From: Streptomyces sp. NRRL WC-3742 | Lineage (GTDB): Bacteria; Actinomycetota; Actinomycetes; Streptomycetales; Streptomycetaceae | DNA: 64,000 nucleotides | Direction of reading: 5' to 3' | Assembly: GCF_000720635.1 (NCBI RefSeq) | Contig: NZ_JOCF01000001.1 | Coordinates: 1-64,000 of the forward strand | Part shown: positions 45,650 to 53,379 of the stretch, in pieces | How positions within the stretch are numbered: the stretch's first letter is position 1 | Layout of the letters: each line of letters starts with the position of its first letter | The notes under the pieces: model-generated | The model's input: only the letters and a program-made list of their open reading frames with translations | What the model was told of the DNA's origin: nothing | Database searches by the model: none | Position numbers and translations under genes: made by a program

Positions 45650-46816
45650 GTGGACACCGAGAACCTCCAGCCCCTCCTGACCGCCGAGGGCCAGGCCCTG
45701 CTCGCCGAGCTGCGCGAGTTCACGCCCGAGGAGGAGCTGGCGCTGGCCACCCGGCTGCGGCGGGAGCACCCGGCGGAGCTGGTGTCGGCGGCGTTCGGGC
45801 AGGCGCGGCTGCGGCAGCGGGCGCGGGCGAAGTTCGGGGCGGACGCCGACCTGATGTACTTCACGCCCAACGGCGTCGAGCAGTCCACCCGGCGCAGCGT
45901 GGCCGAGTGGCGGGCCCGCCGCTTCGCCGAGTTGGGCGTACGGCGCCTCGCCGACCTCTGCTGCGGGATCGGCGGGGACGTGCTGGCGCTGGCCCGGGCG
46001 GGCATCCAGGTGCTGGCCGTGGACAGGGACCCGGCCGCCTGCGCCGCCACGGCGGCCAACGCCGCCGCCCTGGGCCTGGCCGACCTGGTCGAGGTGGTCT
46101 GCGCGGACGTCGCCGAGGTGGACGTCACCGGCTACGACGCGGTCTTCACCGACCCGGCCCGGCGCACCGCCCGCGGCCGGGTGTTCGACCCCGAGGCGTA
46201 CGCCCCGCCGCTGTCCTGGGCGATCGAGGCCGGCCGCCGCACCCCGGTCGGCGCGCTCAAGGTGGCGCCCGGCATCCCCCACGAGGCCGTCCCCGAGGAC
46301 GCCGAGGCCGAGTGGGTCTCCGACCACGGGGACGTCAAGGAGGCGGTGCTCTGGTTCGGCACCAAGGCTTCCCGCCCGCACCGCGCCACCCTGCTGCCGC
46401 AGGCCGCCAGCCTCACCGGCGGAGACCTGCCCGACCCGCCGGCCGGCCCGGTCGGGCGGTACCTGTACGAGCCGGACGGCGCGGTCATCCGGGCCCACCT
46501 GGTCGCCGAGGTCGCCGAGATGGTCGACGGCCGGCTGATCGACCCGAAGATCGCCTACCTGACCTCGGACGCCCTGGTCCCCACCCCGTACGCGCACGCC
46601 TTCGAACTGACCGACGTACTGCCGTACAACGTCAAGAAGCTCAAGGCGCTGCTGCGCGAGCGCGGCGTCGGCACGGTGGTGATCAAGAAGCGCGGGATGG
46701 CGATCACCCCGGAGGAGCTGCGCCGCCAGCTCAGGCCCTCCGGGCCGAACACCGTCACGGTGATCCTCAGCCGCACCGACAACGGGCCGCTGATGATGCT
46801 CGGCCAGCCGGTGTAG
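45650..46816 (+). CDS. Class I SAM-dependent methyltransferase with THUMP-like domain
   Basis: 388 aa from GTG. The N-terminal ~85 residues are helical (ALATRLRREHPAELVSAAFG). The methyltransferase core (~90-190) has SAM motif [21 protein letters not shown], acidic motif II VLAVDRDPAACAATAANAAA and TDPARRTARGRVF. The C-terminal THUMP-like domain includes AFELTDVLPYNVKKLKALLR and GTVVIKKRGMAITPEELRRQ. THUMP domains bind RNA, so an rRNA or tRNA methyltransferase is expected; the target is unknown. Confidence 0.87.
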   Translation: MDTENLQPLLTAEGQALLAELREFTPEEELALATRLRREHPAELVSAAFGQARLRQRARAKFGADADLMYFTPNGVEQSTRRSVAEWRARRFAELGVRRLADLCCGIGGDVLALARAGIQVLAVDRDPAACAATAANAAALGLADLVEVVCADVAEVDVTGYDAVFTDPARRTARGRVFDPEAYAPPLSWAIEAGRRTPVGALKVAPGIPHEAVPEDAEAEWVSDHGDVKEAVLWFGTKASRPHRATLLPQAASLTGGDLPDPPAGPVGRYLYEPDGAVIRAHLVAEVAEMVDGRLIDPKIAYLTSDALVPTPYAHAFELTDVLPYNVKKLKALLRERGVGTVVIKKRGMAITPEELRRQLRPSGPNTVTVILSRTDNGPLMMLGQPV

Positions 46817-46847
46817 CGCTGCCGGTGCAGGGCAGCGGGTGCAGCGC
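46816..46847. terminator. Weak hairpin between convergent genes
   Basis: GCGCTGC / GCAGCGC (7 bp) around an 18-nt loop, between the methyltransferase and deacetylase stops. Confidence 0.3.
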
Positions 46848-46860
46848 AGCCGGACACGGC

Positions 46861-47796
46861 CTAGGACGGCGCCTGGATGTAGTCCTCCAGCCGGGCCACC
46901 GAGAAGCCCTGCTCCTGGATGCGGGCCAGCAGCTCGCCGAACATCTGGGTCATCGTGGAGCCCTTGAGCTCCTTGGGGCCGCGGAAGTGCGCCAGGATGA
47001 TGTCGCCCGCCTTCAGCTTGTCCCCCGACTGGTACTGCATGTCGTGGATCTGCATCGACTCGCGCCACAGCACGATCGCGCGCGGGCCGCACTGCTGCAC
47101 CGAGTTGTTGAGGGTCGGGGTGTTGGCGCCGTCGCCGAAGGGCGGGCGGAACAGCAGCGGGGCGGTGCCGTACTGCTGGGTGAGCGCGGACTGCGCATCG
47201 CAGACCTCGGACTTCTGCTTCTCCGGGGAGATCTTGCTCATCACCGGGTGGTCCACGGTGTGGTTCTGGATGTGGTTGCCCAGCGCCTGGAGCGGCTTGA
47301 AGTAGCCGTAGTCGTTCTTGACGATGTCCCGGGTCAGGAACATCGAGATCGGCACCTTCAGCTCGGTGAGCATCTCGACGAACTTCGGGTCCTTCTCGGC
47401 GCCGTCGTCGATGGTGATGAAGACGACCTTGTCGGTGGTCTTCACATCGCTGAACACCGGGACGGTGCCGGTCTTCTCCAGCTTGATCGGCTTGTCGGCG
47501 GGCGGCGCGGGGGCCGGGGCGAGCGGCTTGAGGTTCCACTTCGCCCAGGCCGCGGCGTCGGCCCCGGCCGGGGCGGCGGCGCCCGGCGTGGTGGCGGCTC
47601 CGGTCGGCGCGGCGGCACCGGCGGACTGCGTCGCGGCCGCTCCCGCCGTGGTGGCGGCCGGGGCCGCGCCGCCGTCGCCTCCGCTGCCGCACGCGGTGGC
47701 GAAGGCCAGCACGGCCACCGCACCGGCCGCGTACGCCCTGGTCCTGCCCAGCCCGTCCCGGCCCAGCCCGTCCCTGTTCAGCCCGTCCCTGCTCAC
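46861..47796 (-). CDS. Polysaccharide deacetylase lipoprotein (CE4 family)
   Basis: 311 aa from GTG (V/M-SRDGLNRDGLGRDGLG) with GGGAG upstream; a GTG at 47841 adds 15 residues and cannot be excluded. A basic N-region with a GLxRD repeat, hydrophobic stretch AYAAGAVAVLAFATAC and a lipobox-like Cys36 predict an exported lipoprotein, followed by a ~60-residue Ala/Thr/Pro linker. The NodB domain has FITIDDGAEKD (catalytic/metal Asp pair), HTVDHP (metal His) and RPPFGDGANT. It probably removes acetyl groups from peptidoglycan or other envelope glycans. Confidence 0.85.
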   Translation of the reverse strand: MSRDGLNRDGLGRDGLGRTRAYAAGAVAVLAFATACGSGGDGGAAPAATTAGAAATQSAGAAAPTGAATTPGAAAPAGADAAAWAKWNLKPLAPAPAPPADKPIKLEKTGTVPVFSDVKTTDKVVFITIDDGAEKDPKFVEMLTELKVPISMFLTRDIVKNDYGYFKPLQALGNHIQNHTVDHPVMSKISPEKQKSEVCDAQSALTQQYGTAPLLFRPPFGDGANTPTLNNSVQQCGPRAIVLWRESMQIHDMQYQSGDKLKAGDIILAHFRGPKELKGSTMTQMFGELLARIQEQGFSVARLEDYIQAPS

Positions 47797-47874
47797 CCGC
47801 ACCGCGCTCCCGGCTTCGTCCAGCTTTCTCTCAGCAAGCACGGTAGCGGCCGGGTCGCCGGTTCCCGAACGCCG

Positions 47875-48171
47875 CTACTCGACGTGCTGTTCGACGTGCT
47901 GTTCGACGTACCGCTCGACGTGCTCGCTGGTGAAGGACCAGCGGTGCACCGGGCGGCCGAGCAGCTCCTCCGGCGGGTCCGGGACGGGCACGGGCCCGCC
48001 GCTCCACCAGGTGATCAGCAGGACGCGCTCGCCGGGGGCGGAGAGCAGCTCCAGCCGTTCGAGGCCCGCCGCACCGCGCAGCGCAGGCAGGGCGAACTCC
48101 CGCGCCCAGGCGGCGAGTTCGGGCCCACGCCCGGCCGCCGCCCGGGCCTCCCACATCGCGGCGAGGGTCAT
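47875..48171 (-). CDS. Hypothetical protein in the tsa operon
   Basis: 98 aa; ATG overlaps the tsaD stop by 4 bp (ATGA), so it is co-translated with tsaD. The body ([20 protein letters not shown] then [20 protein letters not shown]) looks like a small alpha/beta fold of antibiotic-monooxygenase/dimeric alpha-beta barrel type, but this is weak. The C-terminus is a fourfold imperfect tetrapeptide repeat ([16 protein letters not shown]) made by a 12-bp tandem repeat that ends at the stop codon. Function unknown. Confidence 0.7.
   Translation of the reverse strand: MTLAAMWEARAAAGRGPELAAWAREFALPALRGAAGLERLELLSAPGERVLLITWWSGGPVPVPDPPEELLGRPVHRWSFTSEHVERYVEQHVEQHVE
47880..47927. repeat. Four 12-bp tandem repeats at the 3' end of the 98-aa gene
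   Basis: CGACGTGCTGTT units at 47880, 47892, 47904 (diverged) and 47916 (diverged), adjacent to the stop at 47875-47877. Confidence 0.85.
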
Positions 48172-49274
48172 GCCTCGCCGCCGCCGAGGGCGTCGTACGC
48201 CTGGTCGTGGAAGTGCCCGTGCTCAAGGTGTGCGGCGGGCACGTGGACGTCCGTCACCGGCAGCGAGGAGTCCGCCGACAGGTCGAGGGAGGACGGCGCG
48301 CGGTCGCGCCAGACCATCTCGGCGCCCAGCGCCGCCACCATCGCGCCGTTGTCGGTGCACAGGCCCGGCCGGGGCACCCGCAGCCGGATGCCGGCCCGGT
48401 CGCAGCGCTGCTGCGCCATCTCCCGCAGCCGGGAGTTGGCCGCGACGCCGCCGCCGATCATCAGGTGGTCCACGCCGTTCTCCCGGCACGCCTTGACGGC
48501 CTTGCGGGTCAGCACGTCGGTGACGGCCTCCTGGAAGGACGCGGCGACGTCGGCGACCGGCACCGGCTCGCCGGCGCGGCGCTTGGCCTCGACCCAGCGG
48601 GCGACGGCGGTCTTGAGCCCGGAGAAGGAGAAGTCGAACGCCGGGTCGTTCTTCCCGCTCAGGCCGCGCGGGAAGTGGATCGCCTTCGGGTCCCCCTCGC
48701 GGGCCGTCCGGTCGACGATCGGCCCGCCGGGGAAGCCCAGCCCGAGCACCCGGGCGACCTTGTCGAAGGCTTCGCCGGCCGCGTCGTCGATGGTCGCGCC
48801 GAGCGGGCGGACGTCGGTGGTGATGTCCTCGCTGAGCAGCAGCGAGGAGTGCCCGCCGGAGACCAGCAGGGCCATCGTCGGCGAGGGCAGGCGGCCGTGC
48901 TCCAGCTGGTCCACGCAGATGTGCGAGGCGAGGTGGTTGACCCCGTACAGCGGCTTGTCCAGCGCCCAGGCGTACGCCTTCGCCGCGCTCACCCCGACCA
49001 GCAGCGCGCCCGCCAGGCCGGGGCCGGCGGTCACGGCGATGCCGTCCAGGTCGGCGGCCTTGACCCCGGCGGTGTCCAGGGCGCGCCGGATGGTCGGGAC
49101 CATCGCCTCCAGGTGGGCGCGGCTGGCGATCTCCGGGACGACGCCGCCGAAGCGGGCGTGGTCGTTGACGCTGGAGGCGACCGCGTCGGCCAGCAGCGTG
49201 GTGCCGCGCACGATGCCGACGCCGGTCTCGTCGCAGGAGGTCTCGATGCCGAGGACGAGCGGTTCGTCAGCCAT
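48168..49274 (-). CDS. tsaD: tRNA N6-adenosine threonylcarbamoyltransferase TsaD
   Basis: 368 aa from [20 protein letters not shown] (GAGGACC site; overlaps the rimI stop by 8 bp). ASKHA-fold ATPase with metal-binding HLASH (in [13 protein letters not shown]), phosphate loops TSCDETG and [17 protein letters not shown], and [12 protein letters not shown]. With TsaB and TsaE it transfers threonylcarbamoyl to A37 of ANN-decoding tRNAs. Part of tsaB-rimI-tsaD-98aa operon. Confidence 0.98.
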   Translation of the reverse strand: MADEPLVLGIETSCDETGVGIVRGTTLLADAVASSVNDHARFGGVVPEIASRAHLEAMVPTIRRALDTAGVKAADLDGIAVTAGPGLAGALLVGVSAAKAYAWALDKPLYGVNHLASHICVDQLEHGRLPSPTMALLVSGGHSSLLLSEDITTDVRPLGATIDDAAGEAFDKVARVLGLGFPGGPIVDRTAREGDPKAIHFPRGLSGKNDPAFDFSFSGLKTAVARWVEAKRRAGEPVPVADVAASFQEAVTDVLTRKAVKACRENGVDHLMIGGGVAANSRLREMAQQRCDRAGIRLRVPRPGLCTDNGAMVAALGAEMVWRDRAPSSLDLSADSSLPVTDVHVPAAHLEHGHFHDQAYDALGGGEA

Positions 49275-49773
49275 GGTGGAGGTCCTCAATGTCCTTCGGT
49301 TCGGTGCTCGGGTGGTCGAGGCGCATCACCAGCGCGTCGACGTTGGCGGGCTGGTAGTAGCCGCGCCGGATGCCCACCGGCTGGAAGCCGTACCGCTCGT
49401 ACAGCCGCTGGGCACGCGGGTTGTCCACCCGGACCTCCAGCAGCAGCTCGGTACAGTCGCGCCGGGCGGCCTCCCGGATCAGGTCGACGAGCAGGGCCGC
49501 GCCGAGGCCCGTGCCCTGGTGGCGCCCGGCGACGGCGATGGTCTGGACGTCGCCCTCGCCGGCGACGGCCATCAGCCCGGCGTAGCCGACGACCGTGCCG
49601 TCCCCGGTGGTGGCGACGGTGTAGTGGCGGGTGCCGCCGGGGTGGGCCTCGGCCAGCTCGGACCAGTACATCCCGTGGGACCAGGAGTCCTCGGGGAAGA
49701 GCTCCAGCTCCAGGCCCATCACCGGCTCGATGTCCCACCAGCGCATCGGGCGAAGGGTGGTGCCGTGCTTCAC
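49267..49773 (-). CDS. rimI: Ribosomal protein S18 alanine N-acetyltransferase (GNAT)
   Basis: 168 aa from GTG, overlapping the tsaB stop (GTGA). GNAT fold: [20 protein letters not shown] (beta4/motif D), acetyl-CoA loop [12 protein letters not shown] and [20 protein letters not shown]. Position between tsaB and tsaD is the typical RimI context. The actual acetylation target in streptomycetes is not proven. Confidence 0.93.
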   Translation of the reverse strand: MKHGTTLRPMRWWDIEPVMGLELELFPEDSWSHGMYWSELAEAHPGGTRHYTVATTGDGTVVGYAGLMAVAGEGDVQTIAVAGRHQGTGLGAALLVDLIREAARRDCTELLLEVRVDNPRAQRLYERYGFQPVGIRRGYYQPANVDALVMRLDHPSTEPKDIEDLHHG

Positions 49774-50444
49774 GCCGGGAGCACCGCCTTGCCCCCTAGA
49801 ACCGTCTTGTAGGCAGCGGGCACCTGGGCGTCCGGGCGGCGCAGGTAGAGCGGGACGTTAGGCAGCAGCTCGCGCCCGGCGGCCAGTTCGGCGGCGGCGA
49901 AGCCCGCCAGGGCTCCGGCCGAGACGTGCTCGGGGCCGTGCCCGCCCGGGAAGCTGTCGGGGTAGAGGAGCGCGCCGGCGCCGACCGCGCGGGCCGCGGG
50001 CGTCAGCTCGGCCGGGCGGTCCACGCCCGGGCCCTCGACGCGGCGGCCCTCGGCGTCGTAGGAGGCCCAGTAGACCTCCTTGCGGCGCGCGTCGGTCGCC
50101 ACCGTGAAGGGCTCACCGGTCAGGCCCTCGGCGCGGGCCTGGAAGGCGATCGCGTCCAGGGTGCAGACGCCGTGCACGGGCAGCCCGAGGGCGTCGCCGA
50201 GCGCGGCGGCCGTCACCAGGCCGACCCGCAGGCCCGTGTACGGGCCCGGGCCGACGCCCACCGCGATGCCGGTCAGCGCGTGTTTGTCCACCCCGGCCGC
50301 CTTCAGCACCTGGTCGATGGCGGGCAGCAGCAGTTCGCCGTGGCGCCTGGCGTCGACCTGGTGGGTCTCGGCGAGGACGGCCGTGCCGTCATGGACGGCG
50401 GCGGTGACGGCGGGGGTTGCGGTGTCGAACGCGAGCAGCAGCAC
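49770..50444 (-). CDS. tsaB: tRNA t6A37 biosynthesis protein TsaB
   Basis: 224 aa from GTG (V/M-LLLAFDTATPAVTAAVHDG). ASKHA-like but non-catalytic partner: HGELLLPAIDQVLKAAGV and GVGPGPYTGLRVGLVTAAAL are family hallmarks. It stabilises TsaD. First gene of the cluster; no ribosome binding site is visible before the start. Confidence 0.96.
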   Translation of the reverse strand: MLLLAFDTATPAVTAAVHDGTAVLAETHQVDARRHGELLLPAIDQVLKAAGVDKHALTGIAVGVGPGPYTGLRVGLVTAAALGDALGLPVHGVCTLDAIAFQARAEGLTGEPFTVATDARRKEVYWASYDAEGRRVEGPGVDRPAELTPAARAVGAGALLYPDSFPGGHGPEHVSAGALAGFAAAELAAGRELLPNVPLYLRRPDAQVPAAYKTVLGGKAVLPA

Positions 50445-50590
50445 GGGTCAAGGTTAGACCGAGGTTGCTCCGACCGGCCGATCGCAGAGGTGTACCGGTC
50501 GGGAACACACTTCCGAGGCGCTGCGAACCGCGCGGAAGGACCTGGCACGATTGGGCGGGTACGTAACGGGACGGCGGCGGGAGCGGCACG

Positions 50591-51166
50591 GTGGCGAAGA
50601 TGGGTCCTGGAGTGGTGGTCACGGGGCTGACCCTGGGGGCCCTGGCGGTGGTGAGCCTGCTGGCCTTCCAGGCCAACGGCGCCCAGGACCGGGCCGGCGG
50701 CGCCAAGCCCGTCGTCAGCACCCCGGCCACCAGCGGCCCCGCCTCGGCGGCGCCCAGCGCCACCCCGACGCCGACCGCCCCGACGCTGCCGGCCTCCTCG
50801 GGCACCGGCCTGCGGGTGGTCTACTCGGTGAGCGGCCACTACGTCTGGCTGATCGACCCCAGGAAGAACCCGCAGGTCGCGGCCGCCTTCCCGGTCACCC
50901 CGGGCTCGATCGAGCCGACCCCCGGCAGCTACTCGGTGTACAGCCGCACCGCGACCGGCACCGGGACGGACCACAAGGCGATCGAGCACGTGGTGCGGTT
51001 CGCGCAGCAGAACGGCGTGGTGTTCGGCTTCAGCGCGGCCGTGGACGGCAGCACGCCGACCGTCGACCCGACCTCCAAGACCGGCGGCATCCGCAGCAGC
51101 CGGCAGGACGCCCAGCTGCTCTGGGACTTCGCGACCAACGGCGTGAAGGTGGTCGTGGTCGCCTGA
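50591..51166 (+). CDS. Exported YkuD-like protein lacking the catalytic cysteine
   Basis: 191 aa from GTG (GGGAG upstream). Signal/anchor helix VVVTGLTLGALAVVSLLAFQ, Ala/Pro/Ser/Thr linker, then a domain beginning LRVVYSVSGHYVWLIDPRKN as in L,D-transpeptidases. In active enzymes the end contains S/T-HGC-x-R followed by a helix; here the corresponding end is GGIRSSRQDAQLLWDFATNG with no HGC. It therefore looks like a degenerate YkuD fold that may bind but not cross-link peptidoglycan. Encoded between tsaB and tsaE on the opposite strand; convergent with the iron-box gene. Confidence 0.75.
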   Translation: MAKMGPGVVVTGLTLGALAVVSLLAFQANGAQDRAGGAKPVVSTPATSGPASAAPSATPTPTAPTLPASSGTGLRVVYSVSGHYVWLIDPRKNPQVAAAFPVTPGSIEPTPGSYSVYSRTATGTGTDHKAIEHVVRFAQQNGVVFGFSAAVDGSTPTVDPTSKTGGIRSSRQDAQLLWDFATNGVKVVVVA

Positions 51167-51180
51167 GGCCGACTGCGCGA

Positions 51181-51390
51181 CTACGCGGCCCGGGGCGCCT
51201 GCGCCTCGGGCCGTTCCGCTGCACGACCACGGGCCGGCCGGGGCTCCGGTTCGGGCGGGGTGGACACCGCCTCGGCGGCCGCGCAGGCGGCCAGCAGCGC
51301 CCGCATCGACTCCCCCGGTGCGCGACGGGCGGACTCTCCGGCCCCGGCGGGGCGCACGGCGCGCTCCGGGGCGGGGGTGGTGCTCGACAT
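51181..51390 (-). CDS. 69-aa protein, probably iron-regulated
   Basis: 69 aa, MSSTTPAPERAVRPAGAGES, with an excellent ribosome binding site (AGGGAGG, 4 nt before the ATG). Composition is Ala/Pro/Arg/Glu-rich with one likely helix, MRALLAACAAAEAVSTPPEP. No family recognised and no membrane or metal-binding motif beyond a single Cys. The gene is preceded by an iron box (51401-51419), so it should be derepressed in iron starvation by a DmdR1/IdeR-type regulator. It is a single-gene transcript, convergent with the YkuD-like gene. Confidence 0.75.
   Translation of the reverse strand: MSSTTPAPERAVRPAGAGESARRAPGESMRALLAACAAAEAVSTPPEPEPRPARGRAAERPEAQAPRAA
51186..51213 (+). terminator. Hairpin terminator of the YkuD-like gene
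   Basis: CGGCCCGGGGCG / CGCCTCGGGCCG (12 bp, one wobble), 4-nt loop, 19 nt beyond the stop at 51166. It lies inside the 3' coding end of the convergent 69-aa gene. Confidence 0.55.
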
Positions 51391-51400
51391 GGAGCCTCCC

Positions 51401-51419
51401 TAGTTAGGCAGACCTAACC
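51401..51419. promoter_or_regulatory. Iron box (DmdR1/IdeR-type operator)
   Basis: TAGTTAGGCAGACCTAACC: a perfect dyad GTTAGG-CAGA-CCTAAC, matching 12 of 14 positions of the iron-box core TTAGGCTAACCTAA. It ends 12 bp upstream of the 69-aa gene's ATG, so it overlaps the promoter or start of transcription. Confidence 0.8.
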
Positions 51420-51465
51420 GCAGCAACCATCCCACCACGCCCGGCACCTCTGCCGCAACACCTTG

Positions 51466-51480
51466 CCGACAGCCTGTCGG
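51466..51480. promoter_or_regulatory. Second palindrome upstream of the iron-regulated gene
   Basis: CCGACAG-C-CTGTCGG, perfect 7-bp arms, about 48 bp beyond the iron box. Either a second operator or part of the tsaE 3' end structure. Confidence 0.45.
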
Positions 51481-51527
51481 TAAAACGGCGTACGCGCCGC
51501 CGCGGGCGGCGTACGGCGCGGGCACAC

Positions 51528-51560
51528 GCCGTACGGCTCACGCGCGCGCCGTACGGCTCA
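51528..51560. repeat. Duplicated 13-mer across the tsaE stop codon
   Basis: GCCGTACGGCTCA at 51528-51540 and 51548-51560; the TCA of the second copy is the tsaE stop. Each copy holds the palindrome GCCGTACGGC, and a related GGCGTACGGCGC lies just before, so the cluster may also form the tsaE terminator. Confidence 0.85.
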
Positions 51561-52052
51561 GGCGAGCGCCCCCAGCTCGACGCCCGTCCAGCGCGGGCCG
51601 ATCCCGGTCAGCAGCACCCGGCGCGGGTCGTGGTCCTCCCCGGCGTCGTCGCCGATCGCCCGCTCGATCCGCACCTCCAGCCGGTCCTCCGACAGTCGCT
51701 CGACCTTGCCCTCGCCCCACTCGACCACGATCACCGACTCCGGCAGCGAGACGTCCAGGTCGAGGTCCTCCATCTCGTCCAGGTCCCCGCCCAGTCGGTA
51801 CGCGTCCACGTGCACCAGCGCCGGGCCCCCGACCAGCGACGGGTGCACCCGGGCGATCACGAAGGTCGGCGAGGTCACCGCCCCGCGCACCCCCAGCCCC
51901 TCCCCCAGGCCCCGGGTCAGCGTCGTCTTCCCCGCGCCCAGCTCGCCGGAGAGCAGCACGAGGTCCCCCGGGCGCAGCAGCGCGGCCAGCTCCCGGCCGA
52001 GCCGGCCCATCCGCTCCGGGGTGGGGACGGTGAGAGTGGCGTGCGAGCCCAT
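51558..52052 (-). CDS. tsaE: tRNA t6A37 biosynthesis ATPase TsaE
   Basis: 164 aa from MGSHATLTVPTPERMGRLGR with GAAGGA ~10 nt upstream; the frame stays open upstream to 52190 but those 46 residues are unlike the family. Walker A SGELGAGKTTLTRGL, switch T in TSPTFVIARVHP, and VHVDAYRLGGDLDEMEDLDL are typical. It drives the TsaBD complex by ATP hydrolysis. In this window it is separated from tsaB by about 1.1 kb carrying two unrelated genes. Confidence 0.95.
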   Translation of the reverse strand: MGSHATLTVPTPERMGRLGRELAALLRPGDLVLLSGELGAGKTTLTRGLGEGLGVRGAVTSPTFVIARVHPSLVGGPALVHVDAYRLGGDLDEMEDLDLDVSLPESVIVVEWGEGKVERLSEDRLEVRIERAIGDDAGEDHDPRRVLLTGIGPRWTGVELGALA

Positions 52053-52306
52053 GCGGTTCCAGTCCTTCGGTCCGTACCGGCGCACCGCCTTCCGGGCGCC
52101 ACCGCTACCGTGCCACATCGCCGCCCGCGCGCGCTCGGGGTGTCGTTTCGTCCGACTGTGAACGGCTTTCAGCGGATGCGTGACGCCCACGAACCACCCC
52201 CCGGTTTCATGGGATTCTCATGATGCCGTACGGTCCTTTCATCCGTACCGGATGCGAGCGGGGGGCTCGTAGCTGGAGACACCCCTGCCTGTCCGGACCC
52301 AAATCG

Positions 52307-52332
52307 CCCCGGGCCGCACAGGCCCCGGGGCC
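52307..52332 (+). promoter_or_regulatory. Leader hairpin before the sortase-substrate gene
   Basis: GCCCCGGG-CC / GGCCCCGGGGC (one bulge), ending 9 nt before the AGAGG ribosome binding site region. Could stabilise the mRNA or act as an attenuator. Further upstream is the dyad CATCCG-TAC-CGGATG at 52240-52254. Confidence 0.5.
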
Positions 52333-52353
52333 GGCTACGCAGAGGTCCCATTC

Positions 52354-53307
52354 ATGAAGCTCCGCCGCGGTTTCGCGATACCGACTGCCGCCGTCATCGC
52401 CTCGGCCGCCGTCATCGCCGCCGCCCCGATCGCCTCCGCCGAGTCCCCGGCGCCCACGGCGACCACCGGTGCGAGCGCCGCGCCGACCGCGACCACCAGC
52501 GCGTCCACCGCCGCCTCTCCGGCCGCGACGCCCAGCGCGTCCGCTTCGGCTTCGGCTTCGACTTCCGCCACGGCCACGGCCACGGCGACCACCAAGCCCA
52601 CCACCAGCACCAGCCCGGCCCCGACCGGTGAGCTGACCCTGCCGAAGATCACGGTCAAGGGCTTCCCGACCACCGTCGTCCCGGGCGCCCCGGCCGTCGA
52701 GTTCAGCGCCGAGGTCGCCAACGTCTCCGGTCACGAGTCGGCCGTCTTCCCGTACCTGATCGTCGCGACCGAGCACAACAAGATCACCAACGCTCAGATC
52801 AAGCTGCAGTACCAGGACCCCGACACCAAGGCGTGGAAGGACGCCACCCCGGACACCGGCACCGACAAGGCCCGCGTGCTGGACCTCGGCGACGAGGGCT
52901 TCTACCTCAACAAGGACGAGAAGCTGACGTTCCAGCTGAAGCTGGCCGTCACCGCCGACACCGAGGCCGACGCCGCCGCCTCCGCGCTGGGCGCCGCCTA
53001 CATCGAGAAGGGCAACGAGAAGGTCGGCTTCCCGGCGAGCGCGGTCACCCCGTTCACCATCGGCAAGGCCGGCACCAACGCCGGTGGCGGCACCCCGGTC
53101 ACCGTGCCGGACGCCAAGGGCAAGAAGCCCTCCGGTGACGCCGTCGCCAAGGCCAAGTCCAAGGCCGGCGCCCGTGCCGGCAACCTGGCCGAGACCGGTG
53201 GCGGCAGCAACACCACCGCCATCGCCCTGACCGGTGCCGCTGTCGTCGCCCTCGGCGCCGGCACCCTGGTCTTCCTGCGTCGCCGCAAGGCCGGCGCGAG
53301 CGCCTGA
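52354..53307 (+). CDS. Sortase-anchored surface protein (LAETG)
   Basis: 317 aa. Sec signal peptide (MKLRRGFAIPTAAVIASAAV ... ASA-ES). A ~65-residue Ala/Thr/Ser-rich low-complexity region is followed by a beta-rich domain (~95-235, LTLPKITVKGFPTTVVPGAP, VEFSAEVANVSGHESAVFPY), a Lys/Gly linker and a complete cell-wall sorting signal: LAETG (residues 278-282), hydrophobic helix, RRRK tail. LAxTG is the class E sortase motif of streptomycetes, so it should be displayed on the cell wall. The middle domain resembles those of other streptomycete sortase substrates; its ligand is unknown. Confidence 0.88.
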   Translation: MKLRRGFAIPTAAVIASAAVIAAAPIASAESPAPTATTGASAAPTATTSASTAASPAATPSASASASASTSATATATATTKPTTSTSPAPTGELTLPKITVKGFPTTVVPGAPAVEFSAEVANVSGHESAVFPYLIVATEHNKITNAQIKLQYQDPDTKAWKDATPDTGTDKARVLDLGDEGFYLNKDEKLTFQLKLAVTADTEADAAASALGAAYIEKGNEKVGFPASAVTPFTIGKAGTNAGGGTPVTVPDAKGKKPSGDAVAKAKSKAGARAGNLAETGGGSNTTAIALTGAAVVALGAGTLVFLRRRKAGASA

Positions 53308-53334
53308 TAGCGCCTGCCATCGCCCGACCGAACC

Positions 53335-53362
53335 GGCCCGGCACCTTTCGGGGTGTCGGGCC
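53335..53362. terminator. Hairpin terminator between convergent genes
   Basis: GGCCCGGCACC / GGTGTCGGGCC (11 bp, one wobble), 6-nt loop. Confidence 0.75.
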
Positions 53363-53379
53363 TCGGCGTTTCCCGAGGT

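Noticed and set aside
45907..49812. 1301-codon plus-strand open frame
   Set aside because: Arg/Gly/Pro-rich shadow crossing five well-identified genes; a GC-content artefact.
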